From: Oxalobacteraceae bacterium CAVE-383
Lineage (GTDB): Bacteria > Pseudomonadota > Gammaproteobacteria > Burkholderiales > Burkholderiaceae_D
Reading direction: 5' to 3'
DNA: 64,000 nucleotides
Assembly: GCA_004134995.1 (NCBI GenBank)
Contig: REGP01000001.1
Coordinates: 930,001 to 994,000 of the forward strand
Made by a program: the position numbers and the translations under genes. Below the pieces are notes generated by a model, which saw only the letters and a program-made list of their open reading frames with translations, searched no databases and was not told the origin of the DNA. Below, in pieces: positions 34,324-44,373 of this stretch. Each line of letters starts with the position of its first letter. Within the stretch, counting starts at the first letter, position 1.

Positions 34324-35445
34324 TTACGGTTGCTGCTTGATGAAAATTTCGTCGAACAGCTTGCTCCACTTGTCGACCTGGTCCAGCACCAGCGCCGGAT
34401 CGACCAGCTTGATATGGATGCTGCTCGGCAGGCCGGAACTCACCTTGCTGTTGGTCGGTATGTAATTGATCGATGAAAAGGTTTTTTGCGCGCCGCCGGC
34501 CGAAAGCATGTAGTCGTAGAACAGCAGCGCGGCATTCGGATGCGGCGCGCGGCGCGCGATGGCGATGCCGTTGGCGCGGGCGATCGCCGGCTCCAGCACG
34601 AAGGACTGGACCGGCGCGCCCTTGGCCTTGGCCACTTCCGGCATGTGATGATAGACGGTCAACGCCAGCGGGATTTCGCCGGCCGACACCAGATTGGTCA
34701 GCAGGGATTCGCCCTGCCGGTTGGACATGCCGTTGGTGGCGACGATATCGCGGAACAGCTTGATGCCCTTTTCCTCGCCCATGTTCTGCACCAGCGTGGC
34801 GAACCACGGCCAGGCGCCGCTTTCGATGCTGAGCTTGCCCTTCCATTTCGGATTCAGCAGATCCTGGTAACTCTTGGGCACGTCCTCTTTCTTGACCTTG
34901 TTGGTGTTATAGGCCTGTACATACAATTGCAGGATGGTGGCCGCCCATTCGTGATGCGCCGGCACCGCGCCCGGCATCAGCTCGGCAAATACCGGCGATT
35001 TGACCTCCTGGAGGACGTTTTCCCGATGCAGGGCTTCCAGCTGCGGCGAGCCGAAATGGATCGCGTCGACCTCGTAGCGCTGGGCCGAGGCTTCAGTCAG
35101 CGTGCGCTGCAGCACCTTTTCGGTCCCCGCGCGCCAGATCACGACCTTGATGCCGTATTTTTTCTCGAACGGCCCGATCAGCGTGGTGAGATTGCTGGCG
35201 GCCAATGTGGTGTACAGGTTCACGCTGCCTTCGGCCTTGGCGGCGGCGAGGATCTTCTGCTCCCGGTCCGGGCCGTCGTACATGGCAAGCGAGGCGGTTT
35301 TGTCCTGCGCCGCGGCCGGAAGAGCGGCGCCCATGCCCAGGAAAATCAGGCAAATCAGCCCCGCAATTTTTGCCCTTGCCCTTGCCCTTCCCCTTCCCGC
35401 CAATTTCGATATACGCCCTCGCGCCACGCTGTCAGACCGGTTCAT
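34324..35445 (-). CDS. Periplasmic solute-binding protein (paralog)
   Basis: A 373-residue binding protein. The hydrophobic signal core is IAGLICLIFLGMGAALPAAAQ, preceded by a long basic stretch (about 28 residues). It shares LAMYDGPDREQKILAAAKAEGSVNLYTTLAAS, PKWKGKLSIESG, ATNGMSNRQGESLLTNLVSAG and APHPNAALLFYDYML with the paralogs at 4834 and 31284. It lies between the cytochrome and the ThDP-enzyme genes. The start may be a little downstream, since Arg-rich leader residues precede the hydrophobic core. The palindromic element follows directly. Confidence 0.87.
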   Translation of the reverse strand: MNRSDSVARGRISKLAGRGRARARAKIAGLICLIFLGMGAALPAAAQDKTASLAMYDGPDREQKILAAAKAEGSVNLYTTLAASNLTTLIGPFEKKYGIKVVIWRAGTEKVLQRTLTEASAQRYEVDAIHFGSPQLEALHRENVLQEVKSPVFAELMPGAVPAHHEWAATILQLYVQAYNTNKVKKEDVPKSYQDLLNPKWKGKLSIESGAWPWFATLVQNMGEEKGIKLFRDIVATNGMSNRQGESLLTNLVSAGEIPLALTVYHHMPEVAKAKGAPVQSFVLEPAIARANGIAIARRAPHPNAALLFYDYMLSAGGAQKTFSSINYIPTNSKVSSGLPSSIHIKLVDPALVLDQVDKWSKLFDEIFIKQQP

Positions 35446-35527
35446 GCTCGTCTCCTGATGTTATTAGCCACTTGCCTGCTCTTTGTTTCTTCAACGCAAA
35501 TTCGATCCGGATCAAATTCAATAAAAC

Positions 35528-35566
35528 GGCAGCGTTGCCGCGCGTGGCGTGCGCGGCAACGCTGCC
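35528..35566 (-). terminator. Terminator after the cytochrome c gene
   Basis: Perfect 16-bp stem (GGCAGCGTTGCCGCGC and its complement) with a 7-nt loop; a TTTTATT tail follows on the minus strand. It splits the minus-strand cluster into an upstream ThDP enzyme/cytochrome unit and a downstream unit. Confidence 0.85.
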
Positions 35567-35592
35567 CGGTTTGCCGGTTTATTTATCCCGGC

Positions 35593-35967
35593 TTATTTGC
35601 CTCCGCCCGACACGACAGGTTTCGGCAGCAGCGGATTGCTGTCCGGCGATTTCGGCTGCGGCAAGGATTTCAGATAACTATAGATATCCTGCAGATCCGC
35701 GTCGCTCAATACATTGACCGAAAACGGCGGCATTTCGCCGGTCGGATGCCGCACGTATTGCGCCAGCGCGACATACGGCACCAGGTCGGTCGCGACCGCC
35801 GGCCCGACGCCGCCGCCCGCCACCGTGCCATGGCACAGATAGCAGCCGTTCGACTCCCATAGCGACTGGCCGTGCTTGACTTCGGACGATTGCGCGAAGG
35901 CGGAACCAGCCGCGGCCAGCATGCCGATTGCGATCAGCAGGCCGCCGGTTTTTTTCAGATTTTTCAT
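35593..35967 (-). CDS. Periplasmic mono-haem cytochrome c
   Basis: A 124-residue class-I-type cytochrome c with a signal peptide (LLIAIGMLAAAGSAFA/Q). The haem-binding motif is CYLCH (Cys42, Cys45, His46), and Met79 in TGEMPPF is the probable axial ligand. It has a Gly-rich loop (GGGVGP) and the C-terminal ADLQDIYSYLKSL helix typical of small dehydrogenase-associated cytochromes. It starts 10 bp after the stop of the Tat-exported ThDP enzyme, so the two are cotranscribed. I infer that it takes electrons from that enzyme. Confidence 0.9.
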   Translation of the reverse strand: MKNLKKTGGLLIAIGMLAAAGSAFAQSSEVKHGQSLWESNGCYLCHGTVAGGGVGPAVATDLVPYVALAQYVRHPTGEMPPFSVNVLSDADLQDIYSYLKSLPQPKSPDSNPLLPKPVVSGGGK

Positions 35968-35977
35968 GGCTGGCTCC

Positions 35978-37966
35978 TTAGCGTGGCTGAGTAACGACGT
36001 CGATCAAGGCCGGCAGGCCGCTCTTGACTACCGCCAGCGCCCGCGCGATGGCCGGCCCCAGCTTGGCGGGATCCGAAATCGCTCCTTCGGACCACATGCC
36101 CATGCCCTTGGCGACCGTGGCGTAATCGACAAACGGCGCTTCGATGCGCGTGCCGATGCGCCATGACTGCGCATTGCGGTCGCGCCGCAGGCCGGTGCGC
36201 TGCAAATGCATCGCTTCCTGCTGCCAGGCCCGGTTGTTGTGCATGATGGTCAGCAGCGGAATCTTGTGATGCGCCAGCGTCCACAATACCGACGGCACCA
36301 TCAGCAAATCGCCGTCCGGCTGGATATTGATCGGCAGCCGCCCTTCGGCTTTGCACGCCAGCGCCGCGCCGGCAGAAGCCGGCAGGCCGTAGCCGATGCC
36401 GGAACCGCCGGAACCGCCCATGAATTGCTTGTATTCGGTGAAATCCCACAATTGCTGCGGCCAGTAGCTTTCGAACTGCGGCTGCGATACCAGCGCCCAC
36501 TTTTTCTCGTGCTTGATCTGCGCCCAGATTTCCTGGCACAGCCGGGCGGTGCTGATGGGGCTGGAATCCCAGCCGGCGTTGGCGCGCTGGCGGGCGTCGT
36601 TGCGCATCGCCAGATGCGCGTCGACCATCGCCTGCCTGCGCCCGGCAATCGCCGAATTGCCGGAACCGGCAACTTTGCGGATGGCGTCGATCAGGTATGG
36701 CAGCGTGGTCTGCACGTCGGCGGCGACCGTGACCTGCGCCTCCTGGTAGCGCTGCACATCGCCGAAATTGGATTTCGAATACATATAGCCGGAGCTGATC
36801 GCCAGCAACTGCACGTCGGGCCTGGCAGAGCGCAACGCCGGACGGCCCGGCACATCGGAAATGCGGTTCAGGATGCTCCAGACATCGCCCACTTCCAGCG
36901 CCAGGATGACGTCGGCCTGCTTGACCAGGGCGCCGCGGCGTCCGGTCTGGTGCAGATAATGGGTGTTCGGGAAATTCATGCGGCCGTACAGATCGATCAC
37001 GGGCGCGTTCAGGCTTTCGGCCAGTTGCACCAGCAGATCGACGCCGGCCTGGTCGTGCGCGGCGCGGTCGACCACGATCAGCGGATTTTTGGCGGCGACC
37101 AGGGTCTTGGCGATTTGCGCGATCGCATCGGGATTGCCGGCCGGCGGCGCGACCTGGACCAGCTTCGGAATCTTCAGCTTCTTGCGGTCTTCGATCGGAT
37201 TTTCCTGCAACTCGGTATCGGTCACGATCAATACCGGCTCCATCGGCGGCGTGGTGGCGATGGCGCGCGCGCGCATGAAGGAATCGGCATAGTTCTGCAG
37301 CGAACCCGGCGCGTCGTCCCACTTGACCATGTCGCGCACGGAAGCGCCCATATCGACCGCGGTGTGCTCCCATTCGACGGTCGAGAGGCGCTTGGTGGCG
37401 TCGACAGTATTGCCGACCATCACCATCAGCGGCACCCGGTCGCACCAGGCGTTATAGATCGCCATCGAGGCATGCTGCAGGCCGACGACGGCATGCACCA
37501 TGCTGGCCATCGGCTTGCCGGCCATCTTGGCATAGCCGTGCGCGATGCCGACGGCGGCTTCCTCATGGCAGCAAATGATCAGTTCCGGCGCCTTGTTGCC
37601 GCCGTAATTGACGATGGACTCCTGCAGGCCGCGCAAGGCGGAGGAAGTCATGATCGACACATATTCGATGTCGGCATTGCGCAGCACATCGACGATGAAA
37701 TCGGAACCCGGATCGGCGACGTGGGCGGCATCGGCCGCGGCATGGGGTTCATGGCCGCCGGCCGATCCCATGTTTTCCGCCGCCATCATCGAGGGAGACG
37801 GCGGCTGGGCGGAGCCCTGCTTGAGTCCGGCAGCCGTGCCCTGGGCCGCGCTTTCGCCCGGCGCGACCAGCGCCACGGTGCCCGCCGCCGCGCCCGCGCC
37901 GGCAACCAGTGCGCCCTTCAGAAAGCCTCGTCGGCCGGTTTCGCGGCCTTGTTCCTTTTCGTGCAT
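35978..37966 (-). CDS. Tat-exported thiamine-diphosphate-dependent enzyme
   Basis: About 662 residues from the ATG at 37966, which follows a GGAG site; the upstream frame to 38146 has no family character. The N-terminus has a twin-arginine signal: Arg12-Arg13 in GRRGFLKG, then a hydrophobic Ala/Gly core and AAQG. An alanine-rich linker (about 45-85) precedes the ThDP fold. Catalytic Glu135 lies in CCHEEAAVGIAHGYAKMAG; the cofactor motif is PDGD (550-553) with NN (577-578). The first Gly of the usual GDG is Pro here, while the metal-binding Asp remains. A folded, cofactor-loaded enzyme needs Tat rather than Sec, which fits. A ThDP enzyme in the periplasm next to a cytochrome c is unusual and suggests direct oxidation of a 2-oxo acid. 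The substrate is unknown. Confidence 0.88.
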   Translation of the reverse strand: MHEKEQGRETGRRGFLKGALVAGAGAAAGTVALVAPGESAAQGTAAGLKQGSAQPPSPSMMAAENMGSAGGHEPHAAADAAHVADPGSDFIVDVLRNADIEYVSIMTSSALRGLQESIVNYGGNKAPELIICCHEEAAVGIAHGYAKMAGKPMASMVHAVVGLQHASMAIYNAWCDRVPLMVMVGNTVDATKRLSTVEWEHTAVDMGASVRDMVKWDDAPGSLQNYADSFMRARAIATTPPMEPVLIVTDTELQENPIEDRKKLKIPKLVQVAPPAGNPDAIAQIAKTLVAAKNPLIVVDRAAHDQAGVDLLVQLAESLNAPVIDLYGRMNFPNTHYLHQTGRRGALVKQADVILALEVGDVWSILNRISDVPGRPALRSARPDVQLLAISSGYMYSKSNFGDVQRYQEAQVTVAADVQTTLPYLIDAIRKVAGSGNSAIAGRRQAMVDAHLAMRNDARQRANAGWDSSPISTARLCQEIWAQIKHEKKWALVSQPQFESYWPQQLWDFTEYKQFMGGSGGSGIGYGLPASAGAALACKAEGRLPINIQPDGDLLMVPSVLWTLAHHKIPLLTIMHNNRAWQQEAMHLQRTGLRRDRNAQSWRIGTRIEAPFVDYATVAKGMGMWSEGAISDPAKLGPAIARALAVVKSGLPALIDVVTQPR

Positions 37967-38515
37967 GTTTATTCTCCGTTGACTTATTTTGGCGATGCAA
38001 TGCGCCGTCCGGGCGCATTGCGGCTGGGACAACTCTGGAACAAGTTCTAGGTGCAGGTACTGAAAAGAGAGGCGTACTGGCGGGATGGCGATTGGCGCCG
38101 CCATGCCGGCGCCAATACCGAAGAGTCTGTTTTTGCCGGTCCGCAAGGGACCCTATTGCGTTGCTTCAAAATGTTGTCTCCACCAAATTTGGATGTTTCG
38201 TCTCTAACGGACGAATAGCATCGACACCTCACGGGTACTGAGTGTCCGCCAAATCGTACAGGACAGTCAAGACAAAATTCATATAAATGACCTATATTAT
38301 TTCATAACTTTTTAGCATTGCTTCCATAACCGGAAAAACGTCTTCCGCCGCGATGAAATTATTCAAGCGAATCCGAATCCAAAACACGATTGTTTGCAAT
38401 CGGCTAATCTGCGGAGTAAGCTCAGGCCCGGAGATATGATGCAAATAAAGCGCCGACACGCTGTAAGTTGCACGTAAGTTTTGCTATTAACTTTTATAAA
38501 AAAGAAAGCATTGCC
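37967..38515. promoter_or_regulatory. Divergent control region of the catabolic supercluster
   Basis: About 550 bases between the Tat/ThDP operon and the ABC transporter operon. Symmetrical elements: CCAAATTTGG at 38183-38192, and CGATTG-N4-CAATCG at 38387-38402. AT-rich segments at 38280-38320 and 38480-38510 are likely promoter parts. No regulator gene lies within it, so the controlling protein must be encoded elsewhere. Confidence 0.45.
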
Positions 38516-39772
38516 ATGACGCTCATTCAATCCCGCCGCATCCCTCTTGCCCTTCCTTCCTTCCGTTCCCGCTATTCCAGACTGCTGACCCGCCTGCTTG
38601 CCGTGGCGGCCCTGGCCATTCCCGCAAGCGCCGCGCTGGCGCAGGAGGTGGTGCTCGGCGCGTCGGTGCAATTGACCGGGCCGGTCGCCAATACCGGGCG
38701 CTACTATCGCGACGCCTATGAACTCGCCATCGAAAAAATCAACGCGGCCGGCGGCGTCAAGGTCGGCGGCCAGTCGCGCAAGCTGAGCCTGAAGCTGTAC
38801 GACAACCAGTCCGACGTCAATTTGAGCGTGCGCCAATATACGCAACTGGTTTCGCAGGACAAGGTCCATCTGCTGCTGGGCCCGTTCGCGAGTAATTTCG
38901 CGCTGGCCGATTCGGCCGTCTCGGAAAAATACAAGGTGCCGATGGTGCAAGGCGGCGGCGCTTCCGACCAGATTTTCTCGCGCGGCTTCAAATACGTTTT
39001 CGGCACCCTGGCGCCGGCCAGCAACTATTTCGGCAGCACGGTCGATATGCTCAAGCAGCTCAAGCCGGCGCCGAAAACCGTGGCCCTGCTGTATGCCGAC
39101 GATGCATTCGACGTCTCGGTGGCCGACGGCACCCGGCCGATGCTCAAGCAAGGCGGCTTCAATGTCGTGATGGATGAGCGCTACAGCACCAACGCCACCG
39201 ACTTCAATTCGCTGCTGTCGCAGATCAAGAGCCTGAACGTGGAAGTGGTGCTGGTGGCCGGGCACGAAACCGAAATCCTGAATTTCGTGCGCCAGGCCAA
39301 GAGCCTGGCGGTGGCGCCGAAGCTGTATTCGTTTACCGTCGGCGTGCCGAGCGAAGATTTCCGCAAGGCGCTCGGCAAGGATGCCGATTACGCCTACGGC
39401 ATGACGGCCTGGCTGCCCAGCCCGAACCTGAAGGACCGCTGGTTCGGCGACGCCGATAAATTCGCCAAGGAATACCAGGCCAAATTCGGCTATGCGCCGG
39501 ATTATCACGCCGCCTCGGGCGTAGCCGATGTGGAAGCGCTGGTCAAGGCGATGGAAGACGCCGGCAGCATCGATCCGCTGAAAGTGCGCGACGCGCTGGC
39601 CAAGGTGAAATTCGACAGCCTGTACGGACCGATCGCCTTCAATGCCACCGGCCAGATCGAATTGCCGCAGGTGGTGATCCAGGTCCAGGGCACCGACCTG
39701 GCGGAAATCTATGGCGCCAAGGGTTTCGTCAAACAGCCAAAATATCCTATGCCGGCCTGGAACGCGCGTTAA
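38516..39772 (+). CDS. Branched-chain-type ABC transporter, substrate-binding protein
   Basis: About 418 residues from the ATG at 38516 (AAAGAAAG site before it). The signal peptide ends AALAQE. The leucine-binding-protein fold is seen in [75 protein letters not shown] and [15 protein letters not shown]. It belongs to the HAAT family. It leads a five-gene operon with all parts of the transporter. The ligand may be an organic acid or aromatic acid rather than an amino acid, judging from the neighbouring ThDP enzymes. Confidence 0.92.
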   Translation: MTLIQSRRIPLALPSFRSRYSRLLTRLLAVAALAIPASAALAQEVVLGASVQLTGPVANTGRYYRDAYELAIEKINAAGGVKVGGQSRKLSLKLYDNQSDVNLSVRQYTQLVSQDKVHLLLGPFASNFALADSAVSEKYKVPMVQGGGASDQIFSRGFKYVFGTLAPASNYFGSTVDMLKQLKPAPKTVALLYADDAFDVSVADGTRPMLKQGGFNVVMDERYSTNATDFNSLLSQIKSLNVEVVLVAGHETEILNFVRQAKSLAVAPKLYSFTVGVPSEDFRKALGKDADYAYGMTAWLPSPNLKDRWFGDADKFAKEYQAKFGYAPDYHAASGVADVEALVKAMEDAGSIDPLKVRDALAKVKFDSLYGPIAFNATGQIELPQVVIQVQGTDLAEIYGAKGFVKQPKYPMPAWNAR

Positions 39773-39791
39773 GTCCGGACCGGGATAACGG

Positions 39792-40655
39792 ATGAATCTG
39801 CTCGCGCAAATCCTCGTCAACGGCACGCTGCAGGGAGGCCTGTACGCCGTCATGGCGTTGGGGCTGGCCCTGGTCTGGGGCGTGCTCAATATCGTCAATC
39901 TGGCGCACGGCGCCTTCATCATGCTGGGCGCCTACGCTTCCTGGTATTTATATACCTATCTGCATATCGATCCGTTTCTCGGCCTGCCGATCACGGCGCT
40001 GGTGATGTTCGCGCTCGGCTACGCGCTGCAGCGCGGGCTGCTCAACCTGGTGGTGCGGGCGCCCATGTTCAACACGCTGCTGATCACCTTCGGACTGGAA
40101 GTCGTGCTGACCTATCTGGCGCAACTGGTGTTTTCGGCCGATTTCCGCACCATCAATCCGCCCTACGCCGGCAACAGCCTGGTGCTCGGCAGCGTGGTGC
40201 TGCCGGTGGCGCGGCTGGCGGCGTTCGGCGTGGCCATCGTGCTGACCATCGGCATGTGGCTGTTCCTGCTGCACACCCGCCTCGGGCGCGCCATCCGGGC
40301 CACGGCGCAGAATCTGGTGGCGGCGCGCCTGTACGGCGTCGAGCCGCGCCACCTGTATGCGATGACCTTCGCCATCGGCATCGCGCTGGCGGGCGCGGCC
40401 GGCACGCTGTACGGCACGGTATCGCAGATCAATCCGTATATCGGCGCTTCGCTGACCGCCAAATCGTTTGCGATCTCGATCATCGGCGGCCTCGATAATC
40501 CGCTCGGCGTGATCGTCGGCGGCCTGTTCCTCGGCATCGTCGAAGCGCTGACCACGCTGTATATCGGCCAGACTTTCGCCGACGTCGCCAGTTTCGGCAT
40601 CCTGGCGCTGGTGCTGATCGTGCGGCCGGGCGGCCTGCTGGGGAAAACCGCATGA
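39792..40655 (+). CDS. livH: Branched-chain-type ABC transporter permease (LivH-like)
   Basis: A 287-residue inner-membrane permease with about eight helices. The opening LLAQILVNGTLQGGLYAVMALGLALVWGVLNIVNLAHGAFIMLGAY is the family hallmark, and ISIIGGLDNPLGVIVGGLFLGIVEAL is the conserved cytoplasmic loop and last helices. It lies 19 bp after the binding-protein gene. Its stop overlaps the start of the next permease (ATGA). Confidence 0.94.
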   Translation: MNLLAQILVNGTLQGGLYAVMALGLALVWGVLNIVNLAHGAFIMLGAYASWYLYTYLHIDPFLGLPITALVMFALGYALQRGLLNLVVRAPMFNTLLITFGLEVVLTYLAQLVFSADFRTINPPYAGNSLVLGSVVLPVARLAAFGVAIVLTIGMWLFLLHTRLGRAIRATAQNLVAARLYGVEPRHLYAMTFAIGIALAGAAGTLYGTVSQINPYIGASLTAKSFAISIIGGLDNPLGVIVGGLFLGIVEALTTLYIGQTFADVASFGILALVLIVRPGGLLGKTA

Positions 40656-41608
40656 GCGGCTTGAAGGGGTGGCATATCGTTTTGCTGGCGCTGGCGCTGG
40701 CGATCCTGGCCGGCGTTCCCTGGTACGGTTCGGACGTGCTGATCCAGTTCGGCATCAACGCATTGTTGCTGGCGGTGCTGGCGCAGGGCTGGAACATCAT
40801 CGGCGGCTATGCCGGCTACGCATCGTTCGGCAATTCGGTGTTCTACGGACTGGGCAGCTACGGCGTGGCCATCTCCATGGTGCAATGGCATTTGCCGTTC
40901 GGCGCCGGCCTGGGTTTTGGCGTGTTGCTGGCGGTCGTGTTCGCGGTGCTGCTCGGCATTCCGGTGCTGCGCTTGAAAGGCCATTACTTCGCCATCGCCA
41001 CGCTGGCGCTGTCGCAGGTCATGACCGCGATCGTCTCCAATGTGGAACTGGCCGGCCGCAATATCGGGCTGGTGCTGCCGCCGCTGAATAACGATCCCTT
41101 GTTCTATGAACTGTCGCTGGGCCTGCTGACGATTGCGACGCTGACCATCTTCTGGCTGACACGCAGCCGCTTCGGCTTCGGCCTGATCGCCATCCGCGAG
41201 AACGAGGAAGGCGCGGCGGTGATGGGGGTCAATACCACGCTGTACAAGGTGATCGCCTTCACGCTGTCGGGCATTTTCAGCGCGCTGGCCGGCGGCATCC
41301 ATGCCTACTGGATCACCTTCCTCGATCCCGAAAGCGCATTCGACATCAGCCTCAACGTCAAGATGATCATCATGGCGGTGTTCGGCGGCCCCGGCACGGT
41401 ATTGGGGCCGATCGTCGGCGCGCTGTCGCTGTCGGCCATTTCGGAGTTCCTGTCGAGCGAGGTGACCAGCATTGCCGGCCTGTTCTTCGGCTTCGTGATC
41501 GTGGCCGCCGTGGTCATCATGCCGCGCGGCCTGGCCGACATGATGCGGCGGTTCCGCAAGGCCGGCTGGCGCTATTTCATCGAAAACATCCGGGCGCACC
41601 GCCTGTGA
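40652..41608 (+). CDS. livM: Branched-chain-type ABC transporter permease (LivM-like)
   Basis: A 318-residue permease paired with Liv[37 protein letters not shown] and [15 protein letters not shown] match the family. The loop [21 protein letters not shown] is the ATPase-contact region. It overlaps the preceding permease by 4 bp and the following ATPase gene by 4 bp (GTGA). Confidence 0.94.
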   Translation: MSGLKGWHIVLLALALAILAGVPWYGSDVLIQFGINALLLAVLAQGWNIIGGYAGYASFGNSVFYGLGSYGVAISMVQWHLPFGAGLGFGVLLAVVFAVLLGIPVLRLKGHYFAIATLALSQVMTAIVSNVELAGRNIGLVLPPLNNDPLFYELSLGLLTIATLTIFWLTRSRFGFGLIAIRENEEGAAVMGVNTTLYKVIAFTLSGIFSALAGGIHAYWITFLDPESAFDISLNVKMIIMAVFGGPGTVLGPIVGALSLSAISEFLSSEVTSIAGLFFGFVIVAAVVIMPRGLADMMRRFRKAGWRYFIENIRAHRL

Positions 41609-42341
41609 CCGCCATGAATGCAATCCTCGAAGTTCGCAATGTGACCCGGCGCTTTGCCGGGCTGGTCGCGGTCAGCGACGTCAGCTTTACGCTGGCGCCG
41701 GGAGAAATCCTCGGACTGATCGGCCCCAACGGCGCCGGCAAGACCACCCTGATCAGCCTGATCAGCGGCACGTTGCCGCCCAGCGAAGGCGATATCCTGT
41801 TCCAGGACAAATCGATCACCGCCCTGCCTGCGTTCCGCCGCGCCCACCTCGGCATTGGCCGCACCTTCCAGATCATGCATCCGTTTCCCGGCCTGTCGGT
41901 GCTCGACAACGTCGCCGTCGGCGCGCTGTTCGGGCGCGACGGCGGCCAGGCCAAGCTGGCGCAGGCGCGCGAACAGGCGCGCGAATGCCTGGATTTCGTC
42001 GGCCTCGGCAAATTCGCCGGCCAGCGCGCCGATGAACTCGGCGGCCCGGGCCGCAAGCGGCTGGAGCTGGCCAAGGCGCTGGCGATGCAGCCGAAGATCC
42101 TGCTGTGCGACGAAGTGATGGCAGGCCTCAACCACGTCGAAATCGAGGAAGTCATCGACGTGATTCTCAAGGTGCGCACCCAGGGCATCAGCATCCTCGT
42201 CATCGAACACGTCATCAAGGCCATCAAGAGCCTGTCGGATCGCCTGCTGGTGCTGCATCACGGCGAGAAAATCGCCGACGGCACGCCGGACGAGGTGCTG
42301 GCCAATCCGATTGTGGTGCAAGCTTATTTGGGGAAAAAACG

Positions 42342-42345
<4 letters not shown>
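41605..42345 (+). CDS. livG: Branched-chain-type ABC transporter ATPase (LivG-like)
   Basis: A 246-residue ABC ATPase. Walker A GPNGAGKT at residues 40-47 and Walker [13 protein letters not shown] with Asp-Glu at 169-170 are intact. The signature (C-loop) is LGGPG at 145-149 rather than LSxGQ, as in a known atypical HAAT subgroup. It starts at GTG 41605, coupled to the LivM stop; ATG 41614 is an alternative. It overlaps livF by 4 bp. Confidence 0.93.
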
Positions 42346-43070
<725 letters not shown>

Positions 43071-43120
43071 ATCCGGGCTTCCGAATCCGGCGAGTCATTC
43101 CGGCGATTCATTCCGGCGAT

Positions 43121-44191
43121 TCATTTCGGACGCGGCGATGCCAGCCGCGCGTCCGGCATGGATAACGTCCCCTTGCGCAATTCCCCTACCGCCGCGGCCA
43201 CCGCGCGCGCCACATTGCGCACTTCTTCCTGTACCGCCAGATCCTGGTCCAGCACTTCATGGCTCAGGGCATAGGGTTCGTAATAACCGATAAACCGGTC
43301 CAGCCGCGCCTGGGCGCCCGCGTCGATCAGGCCCATCCAGTCCAGCCAGTCGGATAAATTGCGCCGCACGCTTTCGACGCCGGCCACATCGCCGTGCACC
43401 GCCAGGCCGTAGACGCGGCCGGCCAGATGCTTGGGATACGGCCATCCCTGCAGTTCCAGTTCTTTCGCTTCCTTGGCGCGCTTGCCGTGCGTGGTGGTCG
43501 GATCGGGATTGCCGCCGTCGGCGCAGACCAGCCTGTCGATCATCTGCTTGAGCGGAGCCGGCGTCTGATACCAGTACACCGGTGTGAGGATGATCACGCC
43601 GTGCGCCGCCACCCACTTCTCATAGATTTCCGCCATCCAGTCGTTGGCCTGGCGCTCGCCGTGATTCGGATAACAGCTGCAGGGCCAATGGCATAGCGGC
43701 ATGGCGGTCGATACGCAGCCCTTGCAGGGATGGATGTGCTTGTCGTATCCGGAAATGAGCAGGCTCAGATCGAGCAGATCGACGTCGAAATGCGCCGCTT
43801 CCAGAACCTCGGCGGCCAGTTTCGTCAAACGCCAGGTTTTCGAGATTTCACCGGGACAACTGCCGTCGTTGCGCGACGAGCCGCAGACCAGCAATACCCG
43901 CGATCGCCCGGCCGGATGCTTTTGGCGCTGCTCCGCCGCGATCAGGCGGTCGCGGGTCTCCCGCCATTCCACCGACAGATCGTAGTCCGGATCGGCAAAT
44001 TCGGGACCGGCCTTTTCGGTGACCGGCGATTTCCGGCCTTCCCGATAGTTTTCCCAGGCAATTTGCTCGATGCGCTCCAGTTCCGCCGCCGCCGCATCGA
44101 ACCGGGGATCGTAAAAGGAACGCCTGAATTCGATGCGGAACTCATCCCGTCCCATGGGCAAAGGGGCTTGCCCCGTACGCGGCTCATTCAC
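43121..44191 (-). CDS. NAD(P)H-dependent FMN reductase-like flavoprotein with Cys cluster
   Basis: A 356-residue protein starting at GTG (AGGAG 8 bp upstream). Residues 1-95 are an unrecognised helical extension. The flavodoxin-like NADPH:FMN reductase fold starts with VLLVCGSSRNDGSCPGEISKT (99-119) and continues with GVIILTPVYWYQTPAPLKQMIDRL (198-221). Five Cys lie between residues 156 and 173 (CKGC, CHWPCSC), suggesting a metal or redox cluster. It converges on the transporter operon and may form the redox partner of the ThDP pathway, but that is inference. Confidence 0.83.
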   Translation of the reverse strand: MNEPRTGQAPLPMGRDEFRIEFRRSFYDPRFDAAAAELERIEQIAWENYREGRKSPVTEKAGPEFADPDYDLSVEWRETRDRLIAAEQRQKHPAGRSRVLLVCGSSRNDGSCPGEISKTWRLTKLAAEVLEAAHFDVDLLDLSLLISGYDKHIHPCKGCVSTAMPLCHWPCSCYPNHGERQANDWMAEIYEKWVAAHGVIILTPVYWYQTPAPLKQMIDRLVCADGGNPDPTTTHGKRAKEAKELELQGWPYPKHLAGRVYGLAVHGDVAGVESVRRNLSDWLDWMGLIDAGAQARLDRFIGYYEPYALSHEVLDQDLAVQEEVRNVARAVAAAVGELRKGTLSMPDARLASPRPK

Positions 44192-44373
44192 ATGATTCTC
44201 CTGTCGTTATATCCCGCCTGTCCTGCAATGTCCCGATCTGATGTTCAGATTGGACAGCAGCGCTTCGGTTCCTTGTGGACAAGAGCGTTTTACCGCACAA
44301 TGGAAAAGCGACCGTAATAACGCGAATAGCGCGCATAGCGCGCCTCTCATAAAAAAAGACTGGGGAATCCGGG

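Noticed and set aside
34155..34476. Short frames crossing the palindromic element at 34.2 kb
   Set aside because: They translate a repeat found also at 63.5 kb and include a terminator-like hairpin; not real genes.
32481..38050. Long plus-strand frames (32481-34154, 34486-35862, 36206-38050) over the ThDP, binding-protein and cytochrome genes
   Set aside because: They mirror the codon periodicity of the real minus-strand genes and show no motifs.
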